NCBI RefSeq assembly: GCF_029168945.1
Contig: NC_083605.1
Span: 26,735,280 to 26,799,279, forward strand
Origin: Cannabis sativa
Lineage: Eukaryota > Streptophyta > Magnoliopsida > Rosales > Cannabaceae
Direction of reading: 5' to 3'
Length of the DNA: 64,000 bases
Positions 11,702 through 23,184 of this stretch are shown here, one piece after another. A program made the translations under genes and the position numbers. Every line of letters begins with the position of its first letter. The first letter of the stretch is position 1. The notes below the pieces were generated by a model, which saw nothing but the letters and a program-made list of their open reading frames with translations, made no database searches and was not told the origin of the DNA.

Positions 11702-14700
11702 GGTCAGCATTTAAACTAAAACATTCAAACCCAAACGTTCCTCATTATATAATAAACATACGAATCATAGCGACATGTCCTCATTATAAGTCGAGTATTA
11801 TCTTCCATGTATTACGATATATTTATTATATAACAATGTACTTTATGTGGCAATGTACTTAAGCGAATAAACCCTAACCCTTATGTTTATTCAGGTCCTC
11901 TTACGATAATTTTCTCAGATGAAATTAAGGTGCACATAAATATGAGAAAATATCGAAATTAGAGTTTCATTAAATAATTTTTGGTTGTACAAATAAAAAA
12001 ACTGCATATGGGTTAACTGAATCCCATATTTACTTTATGATCCTTGAATTTGTGTTGCGGCATGCCTTTAGTCAAGGATCTATGCGATCACCCAATTCAG
12101 TTTGCGTGATTAATGACCACTTATCACGCCTTTTTATGGCTAAATACTTAATGTCGATATGCTAGCTTCGACCAGTACTCTTAGAGTTATTAGCCATAAA
12201 TATTGTAGCTGAATTTATTGCAAAATTTTCTTAATGGCCTAATGAAACTGTAATTCTGAACTCTAGGCCTACTATGAAACTCTATAATACATCATACGAG
12301 ATGTATCCTCAAAACAATAAATGAATCTGACTTCTATAGTGGAAATAACAATCAAGATTCTCTACAATATAACTTACTGGTAATCTTAAGGACGTAATAA
12401 AATATTGATTTACGTGAATCAATACAACCAGTGAAGTACATTAGAATCTAATTGGTTAACTATATTTCCAGATGGTCAATTCATCTTAACAAAATATGTA
12501 TGAATATAATTTTTTTTAGTATCTTAAAGACACCTCATCACTTTGTATGAAGAATAAAGTGGTCTTAACTTTAGTTATTCTGATACTACTTAACGATCCT
12601 GAAACAAATGTAATGTAAAGTCTTATTCAGACTCTTAGGCATACATTAGGCTTCTAAAATAGAAGCAAATGAATGTTCTTAATTTATTCTCATTCCAAAT
12701 CATGTTTCAGATGCTGGTTCGAGTTGAATTTATCACACTTAAAGATAAAAGTTATATCTGATGAATAATACATAATTTTATTTAATCAGAGATGCTGTGG
12801 CTACTCTCTAATTAATTAAAATTATATATATTATTTATATTCCTTATCTCAAAATAATAATTTAAGATATGAATGATTTCAACTTATATAGAAAACTTTT
12901 ATCATCATTTGCAAGTAACATATTGTCGACGTATAAAACAAATATTACTCCCACTAACCTTCTGGTATATAATTATTTCCATAATTCTCTTTTCAAAACT
13001 AAAGGAAAAGATGATATAATACCAATTTGTGAGATGTTTGTTTTAATCTATAGGTAGACACTTTAAGCTTGCATATGTTCACCACTATTAGAGGAAAATC
13101 TTTATGGCAGTCTATATACCTTCTCCTCTAGTTCACTATTTGGAATTGATTAATGAATTAAAACAAGCAACAAATGCCAAGGTCTATAATAGAATCTTTT
13201 ATAAAAACAATTGAGAATGTAAATCTCCTTTGTTATTGATTCTTAGTTCAAAATGAACTTCTTAGCAATGAATATTCTTTTATATCTTTATGTTTCTCAA
13301 TGTTGCCTAATGAATATTATTGGTGAAAAAAACCTATGCTTAATTAATGTTCTCCACCCCATTAGGCAACTTTACTAAAGATAAACTTTATTGCTATTTA
13401 AGATATTCATTTCTTCATTCATGGCATATTGTACTACAACTTCAATTCTTTATCATTCTATAATTTAATTTGTGTCTCAAATTAATATTGTAGTTGAACT
13501 CTTATTGTACAAAATGTAATCACTAGAAAACATTGATCTTACTGTTCTAATAAGTCATCTTAAGGATGGACCAACAAACTCTTAAAAGAGCAAATGGTTC
13601 AATAACATGTTATTTTAGAAATTGTAAGCAATTACTAAATAACATAACTTATTAGAATTTTACCAATGACTTGTATATTATTAATGATTAGTTATGAATT
13701 CTCAATAACCATTAATCTTAAGGGATGTTGTGAATCATAATTAATCTAACACTTGAGGTGGAAGTTTGAGAAAATATGAATGATCTTTCTCGGAAACTAG
13801 GTTCCTAGATTGATCACTCCCACTGATCAAGTCAATTCTTAATTCCACAATTCTAGTGTTGTGAGATGGATAATAAAATATGTAACCCTTAAACCTTATA
13901 GCTTTTCAAATGAAATATGCTCATTTATGGTTTAGGGCCCAGATCTTTTCTTTGACAATTGTACTCTAACTATATATGGGTATTTATAAAATGTGTACAT
14001 GTCATCAAGTCGGTTTTCAACCTTATCACAACTCAAAATATGTTTGAGAAACAACTTTGGTTAGAACACGATTCGATATGTACACCCCATTGTTGAGTAT
14101 CAATAGACAAAGATTTAGAAAAGATTGGAGTTTGCTATGTAGGCTCCACCCCATGTCCAAAAAATGCTTAGTTTCTTAAATCATTAGCACACTATAATTT
14201 GGGTGTACCAAGCATATGTATCGGGCAATGAACCCATGCTTTTAAAGAAACTTTACAAATACACTGGGAGTTTATCCATACTCACGAATTTTGATGTAGT
14301 ATTCTCCATTTTATATTTGATCTCACTATCTTAATATGCAAAATGCACCATTTCTCTACTTAAGATTTAAATGTCTTTGAAACATATAAATCCATACTTT
14401 TGTAGAAAAATTATTTATGTGAGTAATCGTTAAAAAAGAGATGCAAAATTTGAGTCCATGTCTTCAAAATTAATTGACTTGTATGATTTCTAATATGATA
14501 GAATTCTAGTATGCACCGATTTTGACTTGTTGGAATACATATTCTTAATGAAATTCACACAAGTTCTAAATAAAGTTAGTAAAATCAAGTGTAGTGAAGA
14601 TCCCCACCATTTACTAACATTTATTCTATTTATGGAGATATGCTATATAATCTTCGATGCCAAAATGTAGAAGAATTCTTATTAATAGCACATTTCTTAT

Positions 14701-14900
14701 TGCCAAATTGAACGTGCATATCTTTATGAGTGACATCATTTGTAGTAAAGACCTCTAAATGTGTCTAAATCAAGTTTCAATAGAATCTTGGAACATAAAG
14801 ATCTTTGCCAATTTTAAAACAAAGCCACTACTATATTGCTTGTTCCTTAAACTTCTAAATGTGAGAAGTTATCTTGTCTGTGGATAAGATTTGCTCACAG
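11702..14900 (-). pseudogene. Decayed Copia pol (RNase H remnant recognisable)
   Basis: On the minus strand near 12138-12170 the peptide HIDIKYLAIK can be read, preceded in the correct region by a remnant resembling the CDN-A of Copia RNase H. It matches the SKHIDIKY signature that closes Copia RNase H. Order and distance from the 3' LTR fit pol. Stops and indels interrupt every frame, and I could not read intact reverse transcriptase or integrase catalytic motifs. The upper boundary is approximate. Confidence 0.6.
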
Positions 14901-14999
14901 TTACTGACTTTCTTAGGTTTATTTGTAAACCTTGCAAGAAATTATGAATGTGGAATAACAATCTAAAATAATCCACTATGTGTTAATAATCACATTAAC

Positions 15000-16050
15000 T
15001 ATATTAGAATGAATTCATACACAATAAATTAAAATTTATTGGTGATAATAAAGTGTGATTTATTTTTCTTAATTATACAGTAAAAACTGTATATTTTAGT
15101 TTAAATTATCAGAATAAATTTTTGGAAATTTATACTGGTATGGAAGAAATTTATGAATAGTGATGTAATAAAATTACATATATAGTTTTGAGGTTTAAAT
15201 GAATCATGTTTTTACCAATGAATAAACATGCTTAAATATGAAATCTTATTAAACAAAAATTGCCTGTGGGCTAAATTTTTAATTTAATAAGATTAGATTT
15301 AGATGTAGATTATGATAGATTTACACAATTTATGAAAAACTTAAAGTTTAATATTTCTATCTTAATGAAAGGTATGAAACACTTAATTATTTATAAATGT
15401 TTAAAAATTTTATACTTTATGATAAAATTATTAAATTAAATCTACATAATTTCCTGTGGGATAAATTAAGAGAATTTAATTTAACATATTAATCATGTGA
15501 ATATAATAAAATCCCTGTAGGGTAAGATTATTATGTTCACATAATTCATGTCCATTATGTGATCTTAATCCACTTAATATATATAATTTTATATAATTAA
15601 GGATGCTGTGGCTACTCCCTAATTATTTAAAATTATGTGGTTCACTAGACACCAAAGTATAAACTGAAGATTAAAATTTTACTAAATCTAAAATTGCCTG
15701 TGGGCTAAATTTTAAATTTAATAAAATTAGATGAACTTTATGATAGATTTAATTAAACAATTAGTTTTGAAAAATGAAGGTTTATTATCTATCTTTAATT
15801 AAATTTGTGATAACACTATTAAATTAAATCCCCATAACTCCCTGTGGGGTAAATTAAGAGAATTTAATTTAACATATTATCCTAATTAATTATACAAATA
15901 TAATAAAATCCCTGTGGGGTAAAATTATTATACCTATATAATTAATTACAAGTTATGTCCATTAAGGTGAATTTTAATTAATATATAATTTTATACAAAT
16001 AAGGATGCTGTGGCTACTCCCTAATTATATAAAATTATATTTTCACTTTG
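15000..16050 (-). repeat. Internal repeats in the leader/gag part of the Copia element
   Basis: Several words recur with the same order. GCCTGTGGGCTAAATTTT is near 15262 and 15692. A CCTGTGGG(A/G)TAAATTAAG form is near 15453 and 15842. A CCCTGT(A/G)GGGTAA form is near 15511 and 15909. GGATGCTGTGGCTACTCCCT is near 15601 and 16003, with a relative near 12789. This looks like an old tandem duplication of about 400 bp in non-coding sequence. Confidence 0.7.
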
Positions 16051-17169
16051 ACATTAGGTATTGGGCTCTACCTAAAAGTAATTTCGTTATTAACATAGTA
16101 GACAATCACTGAGATTAATGCTCCTAGTGTGGTCGTCCGAAGATCATTAAAAACCGTTCTAGATATGAGCATTTGTCCCAAATTCATGTTTTCTTATGTC
16201 AAACCACAAAATTACTTACATTTTATTCATATTTTATTCATTTTAGGAAGTTTTATGAATATTTTATGAAGTTTTATGAAACTTAATGTGCTATATAAAA
16301 TATTCAACCTATCTTAATGTTTGAATATTTCTAAATATATCTAGCGCTATAAAAGGAATTTATGTATAGCATTTAAATCATACAAATCTAAATTAATTGC
16401 ATTAAACATAAATTTGCCAAATAAATACAAATTAATACAATTATTGTATGATAATAAATTAAATGCTTAATTCCATAATATATAATTAATTATGCATTTA
16501 TGACCATATAATATCTTAAATATTTATACTAATAATTAATTTGTATAAATAAGGTAATTATACAAATTAGTACAATTAATTATATGGAATGAATTAAATG
16601 CAAAATTAAAGACTATACTTAATGGCAGATTTTTCAAATTTTATTAATTTAAACAATAAATTACATAAATTTGGTAATAAATAATTAAATGCACAATTAT
16701 ACAAATTGCACAATTATTACATGCCTAAATAAATCATGTAATTAATTACCATATTAAAACAAATTTCCATTTTCAGTTTATACTAAATAACATATTAATT
16801 CTAAATATATGTATTAAATTAAAAATGGAAATTAATGAATGTAATTTATTGACTAAATTAACAATAGGAGAATAATTTATATTTCCAAATAAATAAAAAA
16901 TATATAAAAAAAAAAAATCGAAATTTTTTCCCTTTTTTTTTTTTTTTGAAAAATACACTGCCATAAACGACATGATAAAATTTCCTTAAACTTCCAAAAA
17001 TCATGAAATCAATTCCAAATGAATCTAAATGCAAAAATTAAGACATTCATATAGATTTTATGCATCGAAAATACATAAAACAAAGACTTTAAAAATCACC
17101 AAAATTTTCTGAAAAATAATTTTGAGATTTCTTTGTTTTTTCAAAGTGGATTTTCATGCTTAGAACAAT
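16051..17169. other. AT-rich interior of the Copia element
   Basis: I see no reading frame or motif. This corresponds to the leader and possible former gag region of the minus-strand element. Confidence 0.5.
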
Positions 17170-17575
17170 CTATATTAATATATGAATGTATTAATACATA
17201 TACAATATATATAAATATATATACATATATATACAGAAAAATAAAAATACTGTATGTATATATATAAACATGAAATGTATATATGTATATATTTGTATAT
17301 AGCATTTAGATATATAAATATATATATATATATACAACATATATACGTAATGAAGAAAATATATATATATGTATATGAATATATATATATATGAACTGAA
17401 TGAATAAACAAGTATATATGTATGAAAATATATATGTATATATATAATTGAGATTCAATGAATATGAATATATAAATATATACACAAACGAAAATAAATA
17501 TATATATCAACACTGAATTAAATATATATATATAAACACTGTATATACGAGTATATATATATATGAAACTCAAAC
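17170..17575. repeat. TA/TG-rich low-complexity leader next to the primer-binding site
   Basis: About 400 bp of imperfect TATATG/TATATA repeats lie just downstream of the 5' LTR on the minus strand. The long minus-strand frame through it (Ile/Tyr/Phe repeats) is a consequence of the low complexity and not a protein. Confidence 0.85.
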
Positions 17576-17600
17576 TAAAATCAAGGCAGAGATAAAAACC

Positions 17601-17612
17601 GCTCTGATACCA
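17601..17612 (-). other. Primer-binding site (initiator tRNA-Met type)
   Basis: The minus strand reads TGGTATCAGAGC two bases after the end of the 5' LTR. This is the standard plant Copia site complementary to the 3' end of initiator tRNA-Met. Confidence 0.9.
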
Positions 17613-17614
17613 AC

Positions 17615-18131
17615 TGTTAGACATTTATATATATAAACTGAAATGTATATGTTTAAGTATTAAGTGCGGAATTAATCAAACATATATACACTATGAATAA
17701 GGATCGAAATACCTCCAGCCATTGAATCTTGAGCTTCAAACCCACATAAGCTTTGATCTGCAAAGGAAATTGACTACCATGGGTAATCGGGCTTCCTCGC
17801 TCTCTCAACTCTCTTTAGATGGAATTTGCTGTTATGAACAGAATGAGTGAGGAGCTCGGGGACCGAGACCCTATATTTATAGGTGAGATACTCCATCAAG
17901 ATTCGTGCCACATTAATTGTCAGAATATTTTGACAATTAATTCAGGAAATCAAATCAGGTAATGAATATAGAAATCTGACCATATATAGAATATTACATA
18001 ATTGATTTTGTCCAAATTCAATGAATATAAAAAATTCATTTATCAGAAAATCAATTATTTATTTATTTCCTTAAATAGAAATTTATTTCTTTAAATAGAA
18101 ATATATTTCCTTAAATAAAAATATTCTTATA
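17615..18131 (-). repeat. 5' LTR of the 517-bp-LTR Copia element
   Basis: It is identical by eye to the copy at 11174-11690, except for four mismatches packed into a few bases (CATCAAGATTCGTGCC here, CATCAGTATCTGTGCC there). The 11-bp-stem hairpin recurs at 17912-17941. Confidence 0.92.
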
Positions 18132-18562
18132 AAATATTCTTTTGCCAAATCATTTATACAAGGTACATATAAACTAAATATATATATATAATATCAGTAC
18201 ATATACCGAGACCCACATCAAACCCCTATTTTCATAACTTTAGTGCCATTATTAAATTTATACCAATATATATTCACAAAGATTAAAATTTGGCATATAT
18301 ATATTGTATACGATTTGTGTTTTTTTTTTTTTTTAAAGGAATAATTTATTCCTTGGGATCACTTTGCACATCATGAATTAATATTTTTTTCATAACAGAT
18401 ATATTGAGCCTTTGTCTTTTTTGCTTGGGCGATTTCGAATCAACGGGGTTAATCGCCAACCCTTTTTTTTACAGCAACTTGTGGCACCAGTGAGGTATGA
18501 ATGTAATCAGTGTATTTATTATATTATTTTTTTAAAAAAAAAATAATTTTGATAATAAATCT
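18132..18562. other. AT-rich spacer without recognisable features
   Basis: No gene or repeat family is seen. There are homopolymer T runs and a GC-richer patch (TTGGGCGATTTCGAATCAAC) near 18425 that I do not recognise. Confidence 0.4.
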
Positions 18563-18818
18563 GTGAATGAGGGCATTCATTTTTTTGTGGAATGAGGGCA
18601 TTCCATAGATGAGGGCATCCAATTTTTTGTGGAATGAGGGCATTCCATGGATGAGGGCATCCATAAATTTAATGGAATGAGGGCATTCCATAAATTTAAA
18701 TTTAGTGGAATTAGAGTATTCCATGGATGAAAGCATCCAATTTTTTGGTGGAATGAGGGTATTCCATGGATGAGGGCATCCTTTTTCATTTACAGAATGA
18801 GGGCATTCCATAAATGAG
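18563..18818. repeat. Minisatellite built on GGAATGAGGGCATTCCA
   Basis: Six or seven imperfect units of about 35-50 bp. Each contains GGAATGAGGGCATTCCA, itself a near-palindrome (GGAATG..CATTCC), usually followed by TGGATGAGGGCATCCA and an AT-rich link. Units begin near 18565, 18590, 18631, 18673, 18709, 18750 and 18795. Confidence 0.9.
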
Positions 18819-18840
18819 TAGAGAAAAGAACAAATACAAA

Positions 18841-18846
<6 letters not shown>

Positions 18847-18898
<52 letters not shown>
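18847..18898. repeat. (GA)n microsatellite
   Basis: An uninterrupted GA tract of 52 bases lies just after the minisatellite. Confidence 0.95.
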
Positions 18899-18902
<4 letters not shown>

Positions 18903-19371
18903 TTACCCTTGAAGACCTTGAATACTTGGAAGAACAACAATGACAGTGACTTTTTATCTCTTTCTCTCTGTTTTCTTTCTTCTTTTTTTTTTTTTTTTGC
19001 AAAATGCGATACTCTCCTCCCTTTCTCAAATTTTTTCCAAAGTATCGATCTCCTTTTTTGTTCTCAACTTCTCCTATTTGTAGACCCTATTTTTTCCATT
19101 AAAATTATTATTTTTTTATCCTATAACGTAAAGGATGAGTACAAATAGGGGAGTGGGAGTTGAGATCCTATTTTCTCTCTATTTGACTGATATTTTTTTT
19201 TATTATTATTATTATTTTAAAACCAATAATGAAATAATAATACATTTATTTATTCCTTTTTTTTATCGTTCAACAGATGCCCCCTCAAACAAGTGCGTGT
19301 CATTTATGTACACACATCTTGCTTGAGAATTTTGTATTTTATTTTGTCTAACCTACTTTTTTTTGTGCAGT

Positions 19372-19818
19372 ATGTCTAATTTTAGGGGACTTGGCTCTCA
19401 ACGAGCTCCGAACAATTTAGGAAGAGAAATAGAGATTTGACCATCTTATCGGCGCTCAATTTCATTGAATGAAGTAAAAGCATCCAATGATCATCAAGAT
19501 CCTGTTTCTTTGTGTAAGATTGAAGATGTAATCTCGGGTGACTTACAATATCATTCTTCACTCGATGATAATGTTGTCCAGCACACTCGAGGCTTTGGTC
19601 CCAATTTCCAAGCTAAAGTTCTTGGGGATGTTGACAATAAACAGGATGCTGATATGGATTACCAAGTCACTGTGGACTTTTATCCAAGCCTTCATCGTGT
19701 TTTAGCAAAGAAAAAGGCCAATAACAATTTTTTCTTTCATGGACATGCTGTATTTGCGACATATCTTATCGAATGGACAGACCTTATTTTGCGCACAAAT
19801 CGAGATACTTTGAATTAG
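19372..19818 (+). pseudogene. Unrecognised coding fragment
   Basis: I do not recognise this protein. From ATG at 19372 one frame reads MSNFRGLGSQRAPNNLG, meets a single TGA at 19438-19440, and then stays open to TAG at 19816-19818. Codon use and composition look protein-like rather than random: mixed charge, no low complexity, for example GFGPNFQAKVLGDVDNKQ and YQVTVDFYPSLHRVLAKKK. The ATG directly follows a good splice acceptor (TTTTTTTTGTGCAG), so it may be one exon of a broken or captured gene. It ends 23 bp before Copia element A, whose insertion may have cut it off. It carries no retroelement motif. Confidence 0.4.
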
Positions 19819-19841
19819 GCTGAAATTTATGGCGTTGTTTA

Positions 19842-21504
19842 TGTTGGGTTTTATGCCCTAAATAAAACTCCATTTCAATGTAACCTATTTTATTCAACAT
19901 CAATAAAGAAACAGAAGTATTTTTCATTCATTTGTGTATGTTTTGGTTCACCTTATCAATTGCTTGTCTATTTGATTTATAAATTCATCTGAAACCCTTT
20001 TCACATACTTGATCCTGTTTATTGTGTTGTCAACACTTTGGAAAGTAAACATGACTATGTGAATAAAGTTTCCTAGATTTATCAGACACAGGGTTTTACT
20101 AATATGATAATCTACAACAAGAGTTTACTTGCATTTGGAGAAATGCTATGTTCTTTCCACAGCATTGGTTAAAGTAAAGCTAAGGTTGGATGCATGGAGT
20201 ATGCATCGGAAGGGACCGATATTGAACTTTGACTTAGATTTATTAAACTTACCGTAATATCTATTCAAGTCAATATCGCCTAGTTGATCCTAGATCAAAT
20301 GATCTTAATCCTGTTATGATTAGGCTCAATCTCAAGAGGCTATTCGTGTTCTTTGATTTGTTAGTTAAGCCTACTTTTGGGTCAGGGTGATACGTACATT
20401 TTGGGAACACGGTAGTGCAATTGAGTGGGAGCGCTAACATAAACATGGAATCTATAGCTTTTATCTGGCGAATAGTAAGTAAAGGATGATCTCCTTCGAG
20501 CTTGACCAAACGAAAATAAATGGTGGAGTACTCATTTCACATAAGCTGAAATATCATTTATACGGGGTTAAGTGTTTTAAGGATTAAATACATTGTAGGG
20601 TGTAACGGTAATCTAATCCCTTTACAGTGTAGATCATTCATATAGAGGATCATTGATCAAATTAGGATTATAACAATGGATAACTAATGATGTGTCTATA
20701 TGGTGGAACATATAGAGCATTCTATATACTGAGAGTGCAATTCTAAGTTCAATGCGTGGATTAAACGAAGAATTAATAAGTCAGTGAATTTAGGTAATAA
20801 ATTCTTGATCTACTTATTGGAAGCTCAGTTATATAGACCCATGGTCCCCCCACTAGTTGAGATAATATTGCTTGTAAGACTCATATAATTGGTTTTGATT
20901 AATCAATTATAATTCTCAAATTAGACTATGTCTATTTGTGAATTTTTCACTAAGTAAGGGTGAAATTGTAAAGAAAGAGTTTTAGGGGCATATTTGTTAA
21001 TTATGATACTTTGTATGGTTCAATTAATATATATGATATATGACAATATTATTTAATAATTATTTATAGTTATTAAATAGTTAGAATTGACATTTAAATG
21101 GTTGAATTAGAAAATTAGCGTTTTTGAGAAAATCAGATGCAAAAGTGATAAAACTGCAAAATTGCGAAAAGTCAGGCCCATATCCACATAGTATAGGGCC
21201 GGCCACTTTTGTAGGGTTTTACCTCTGATATTTTCATTATTTTAATGCCAAATAATTCAAACCTAACCCTAGTGGAATGCTATAAATAGATAGTGAAGGC
21301 TTCAAGAAAATTACACTTTAACTTCTGACTTTTCATTAAAAAAAAACTGAGCCTCTCTCTCTATTCTTGGCCGACCACTCTCTCTCTTCTTCCTTAAGAT
21401 TTCGAAATTACTTAGTGATTAGAGTAGTGCCCACACACAGCAAGTGATACCTCAATCATAGTGAGGAAGATCGTGAAGAAAGACTTTCAGCAAGAAGGAG
21501 TTTC
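19842..21504 (+). repeat. 5' LTR of Copia A, first part
   Basis: This is the first 1663 bp of the LTR. The promoter box TATAAATAG is at 21281-21289. The LTR is broken at GTTTC (21500-21504), the left copy of the target duplication made by the inserted reverse LTR. Confidence 0.88.
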
Positions 21505-22336
21505 TGTTGAAAATTATTTTACCAGGATCTTAGATCTACTCACAAGTATGTTGATTAACACCCTAAATATGAACTTTCTAAAACGATGAAATAAACACAT
21601 ATAAAGTTTAGGAAACCTTACATTGGGTGCAACGGAATAATATGACTCCTTTCGTTCAGATATCTAGCCCTTGATTCCTTTCTGTAGCAGAGCATTATCA
21701 ATATCTGAACCTGGATCTCTTTCTCTGATTCTTTGGTGCAGAAACTCCTTCTTGCTGAAAGTCTTTCTTCACGATCTTCCTCACTATGATTGAGGTATCA
21801 CTTGCTGTGTGTGGGCACTACTCTAACACTAAGAAATTTTGAAATTGAAGAGGGAAGAAAGAGAAGAAGGTGGCGGCTAGGTATAGAGAGAGAAGGCTCA
21901 GGTTTTTCTCTGAAGGAAAAAGTAGAAAATTTAAGTGTAAATTTCCTGAAGCTTTCACTATCTATTTATAGCATTCCACTAGGGTTAGGTTTGAATTTTT
22001 TGGCATTAAAATAATGAAAATATCAGTTTGAAAAATCATTCCAAGTGGCCGGCCATGTAGTGTAATGGGCCTTACTTGGATTTTGCAGTTTTCTCTTTTC
22101 TGCATGTGATTTTCTCAAAAACGCCAATTTTCTAATTCAACCATTTAAATGCCAATTCTAACTATTTAATAACTATAAATAATTATTAAATAATATTGTC
22201 ATTTATCATATTTATTAATTGAACCATACAAAGTATCATAATTAACAAATATGCCCCTAAAACTCTTTCTTTACAATTTCGCCCTTACTTAGTGAAAAAT
22301 TCACAAATAGACATAGTCTAATTTGAGAATTATAAT

Positions 22337-23122
22337 TGTTGCCCCTGATTTTGCCCAATATACGTGGACCAACCAGACAAGGACACGTGGATCAGACAAC
22401 TTAGCATTCAAATTATTTGCTAAGTCTTTATGTAATAAGGTAGCATCCGGGACATGCCTTCCGGAGAAGACATAGGGAGCCCCATATGCTCCCGGAAGCC
22501 CAAGTAACACTAAGGCATCTCCGTGAGGTGTCAGGCTTCCCCTGAGCAATCAAGTCGCATTTAATGCCGTATGGGAGGAAGCGTGTTGGGACTGCTACAC
22601 GCAATAAAGTCTGACGGCACAACCCCCAATCTCCAGCTACAAAGTAATGATCATTTAAGTCTATCGACGGCTACACTGTGAAGAGTCACATCAGTCAAAA
22701 GACAATAAGGACATTCCACATAAAAGCCCTACAACACCTAGGGATTTGACCATGCATTACTCATGGTATATTCATTGGGAATGCCCAACTTTATGGATAC
22801 TTACAGATACACTTGTACAATAGTTTTGGGGATCACCCCACCAAAAACACTATAAATACCCCCTCAAAGCTCATTAAAGGGGGTCGAGAATCTTTGGTTG
22901 CATAAGAGCAAGAAGAGAAAATACTCACCAAGAACATTCTCTGTATTTATAAGAGTGAAACACTCACCAAATACATTCTCTGTATTAAATACATCCATAA
23001 ATAACAAAGACTCGTGGACTAAGGCTCATTAACGCCCCAACCACGTAAAAATCCTTCTCTAACTTTCTTACAGCTCTCTAAACTTATAATATTTTATCGG
23101 TTGCCGAAAACCTCGGTCAACA
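22337..23122 (+). repeat. 5' LTR of the Tat element
   Basis: 786 bp, starting TGTTGCCCCTGATTTTGCCC and ending CTCGGTCAACA. The TATA box TATAAAT is at 22851-22857. It is nearly identical to the 3' LTR. Confidence 0.95.
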
Positions 23123-23124
23123 TT

Positions 23125-23143
23125 TTGGTGCTTTCATTGAGAG
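23125..23143 (+). other. Primer-binding region of the Tat element
   Basis: The first TGG after the LTR starts TGGTGCTTTCATTGAGAGC, two bases past the LTR end. This is the expected place for a tRNA primer site; I did not identify which tRNA. Confidence 0.6.
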
Positions 23144-23184
23144 CTGAAGAAAGCTTCCGCAAAAATTCACTTCACTTTAATAAA

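Larger units (their letters stand above)
11174..18131 (-). mobile_element. Structurally complete non-autonomous Copia element (517-bp LTRs)
   Basis: Direct repeats of 517 bp at 11174-11690 and 17615-18131 bound a 5.9-kb interior. The 5-bp target duplication AAATA is exact (11169-11173 and 18132-18136). The minus-strand primer-binding site TGGTATCAGAGC (initiator-tRNA-Met type) lies next to the right-hand LTR, and a purine tract lies next to the left-hand LTR, so the element reads right to left. The LTRs differ at only four sites by eye. The interior has no long reading frame, yet a Copia RNase H remnant can be read on the minus strand. It was therefore probably mobilised by proteins supplied by another copy. 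Confidence 0.9.

Noticed and set aside
17601..17612. Possible tRNA gene piece
   Set aside because: Only the 12 bases complementary to the tRNA-Met 3' end are present. It is a retrotransposon primer-binding site.
17175..17624. 149-codon minus-strand frame rich in Ile, Tyr and Phe
   Set aside because: It is the TA/TG low-complexity leader of the Copia element and runs through the primer-binding site into the LTR.
18563..18818. Possible CRISPR-like array
   Set aside because: Repeats are imperfect, spacers are not unique, and the genome is a plant. It is a minisatellite.
22301..22622. Overlapping frames in the Tat LTR, repeated at 31916-32228
   Set aside because: Present in both LTRs because the LTRs are copies. 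The frames cross the LTR border at one end and show no protein family.
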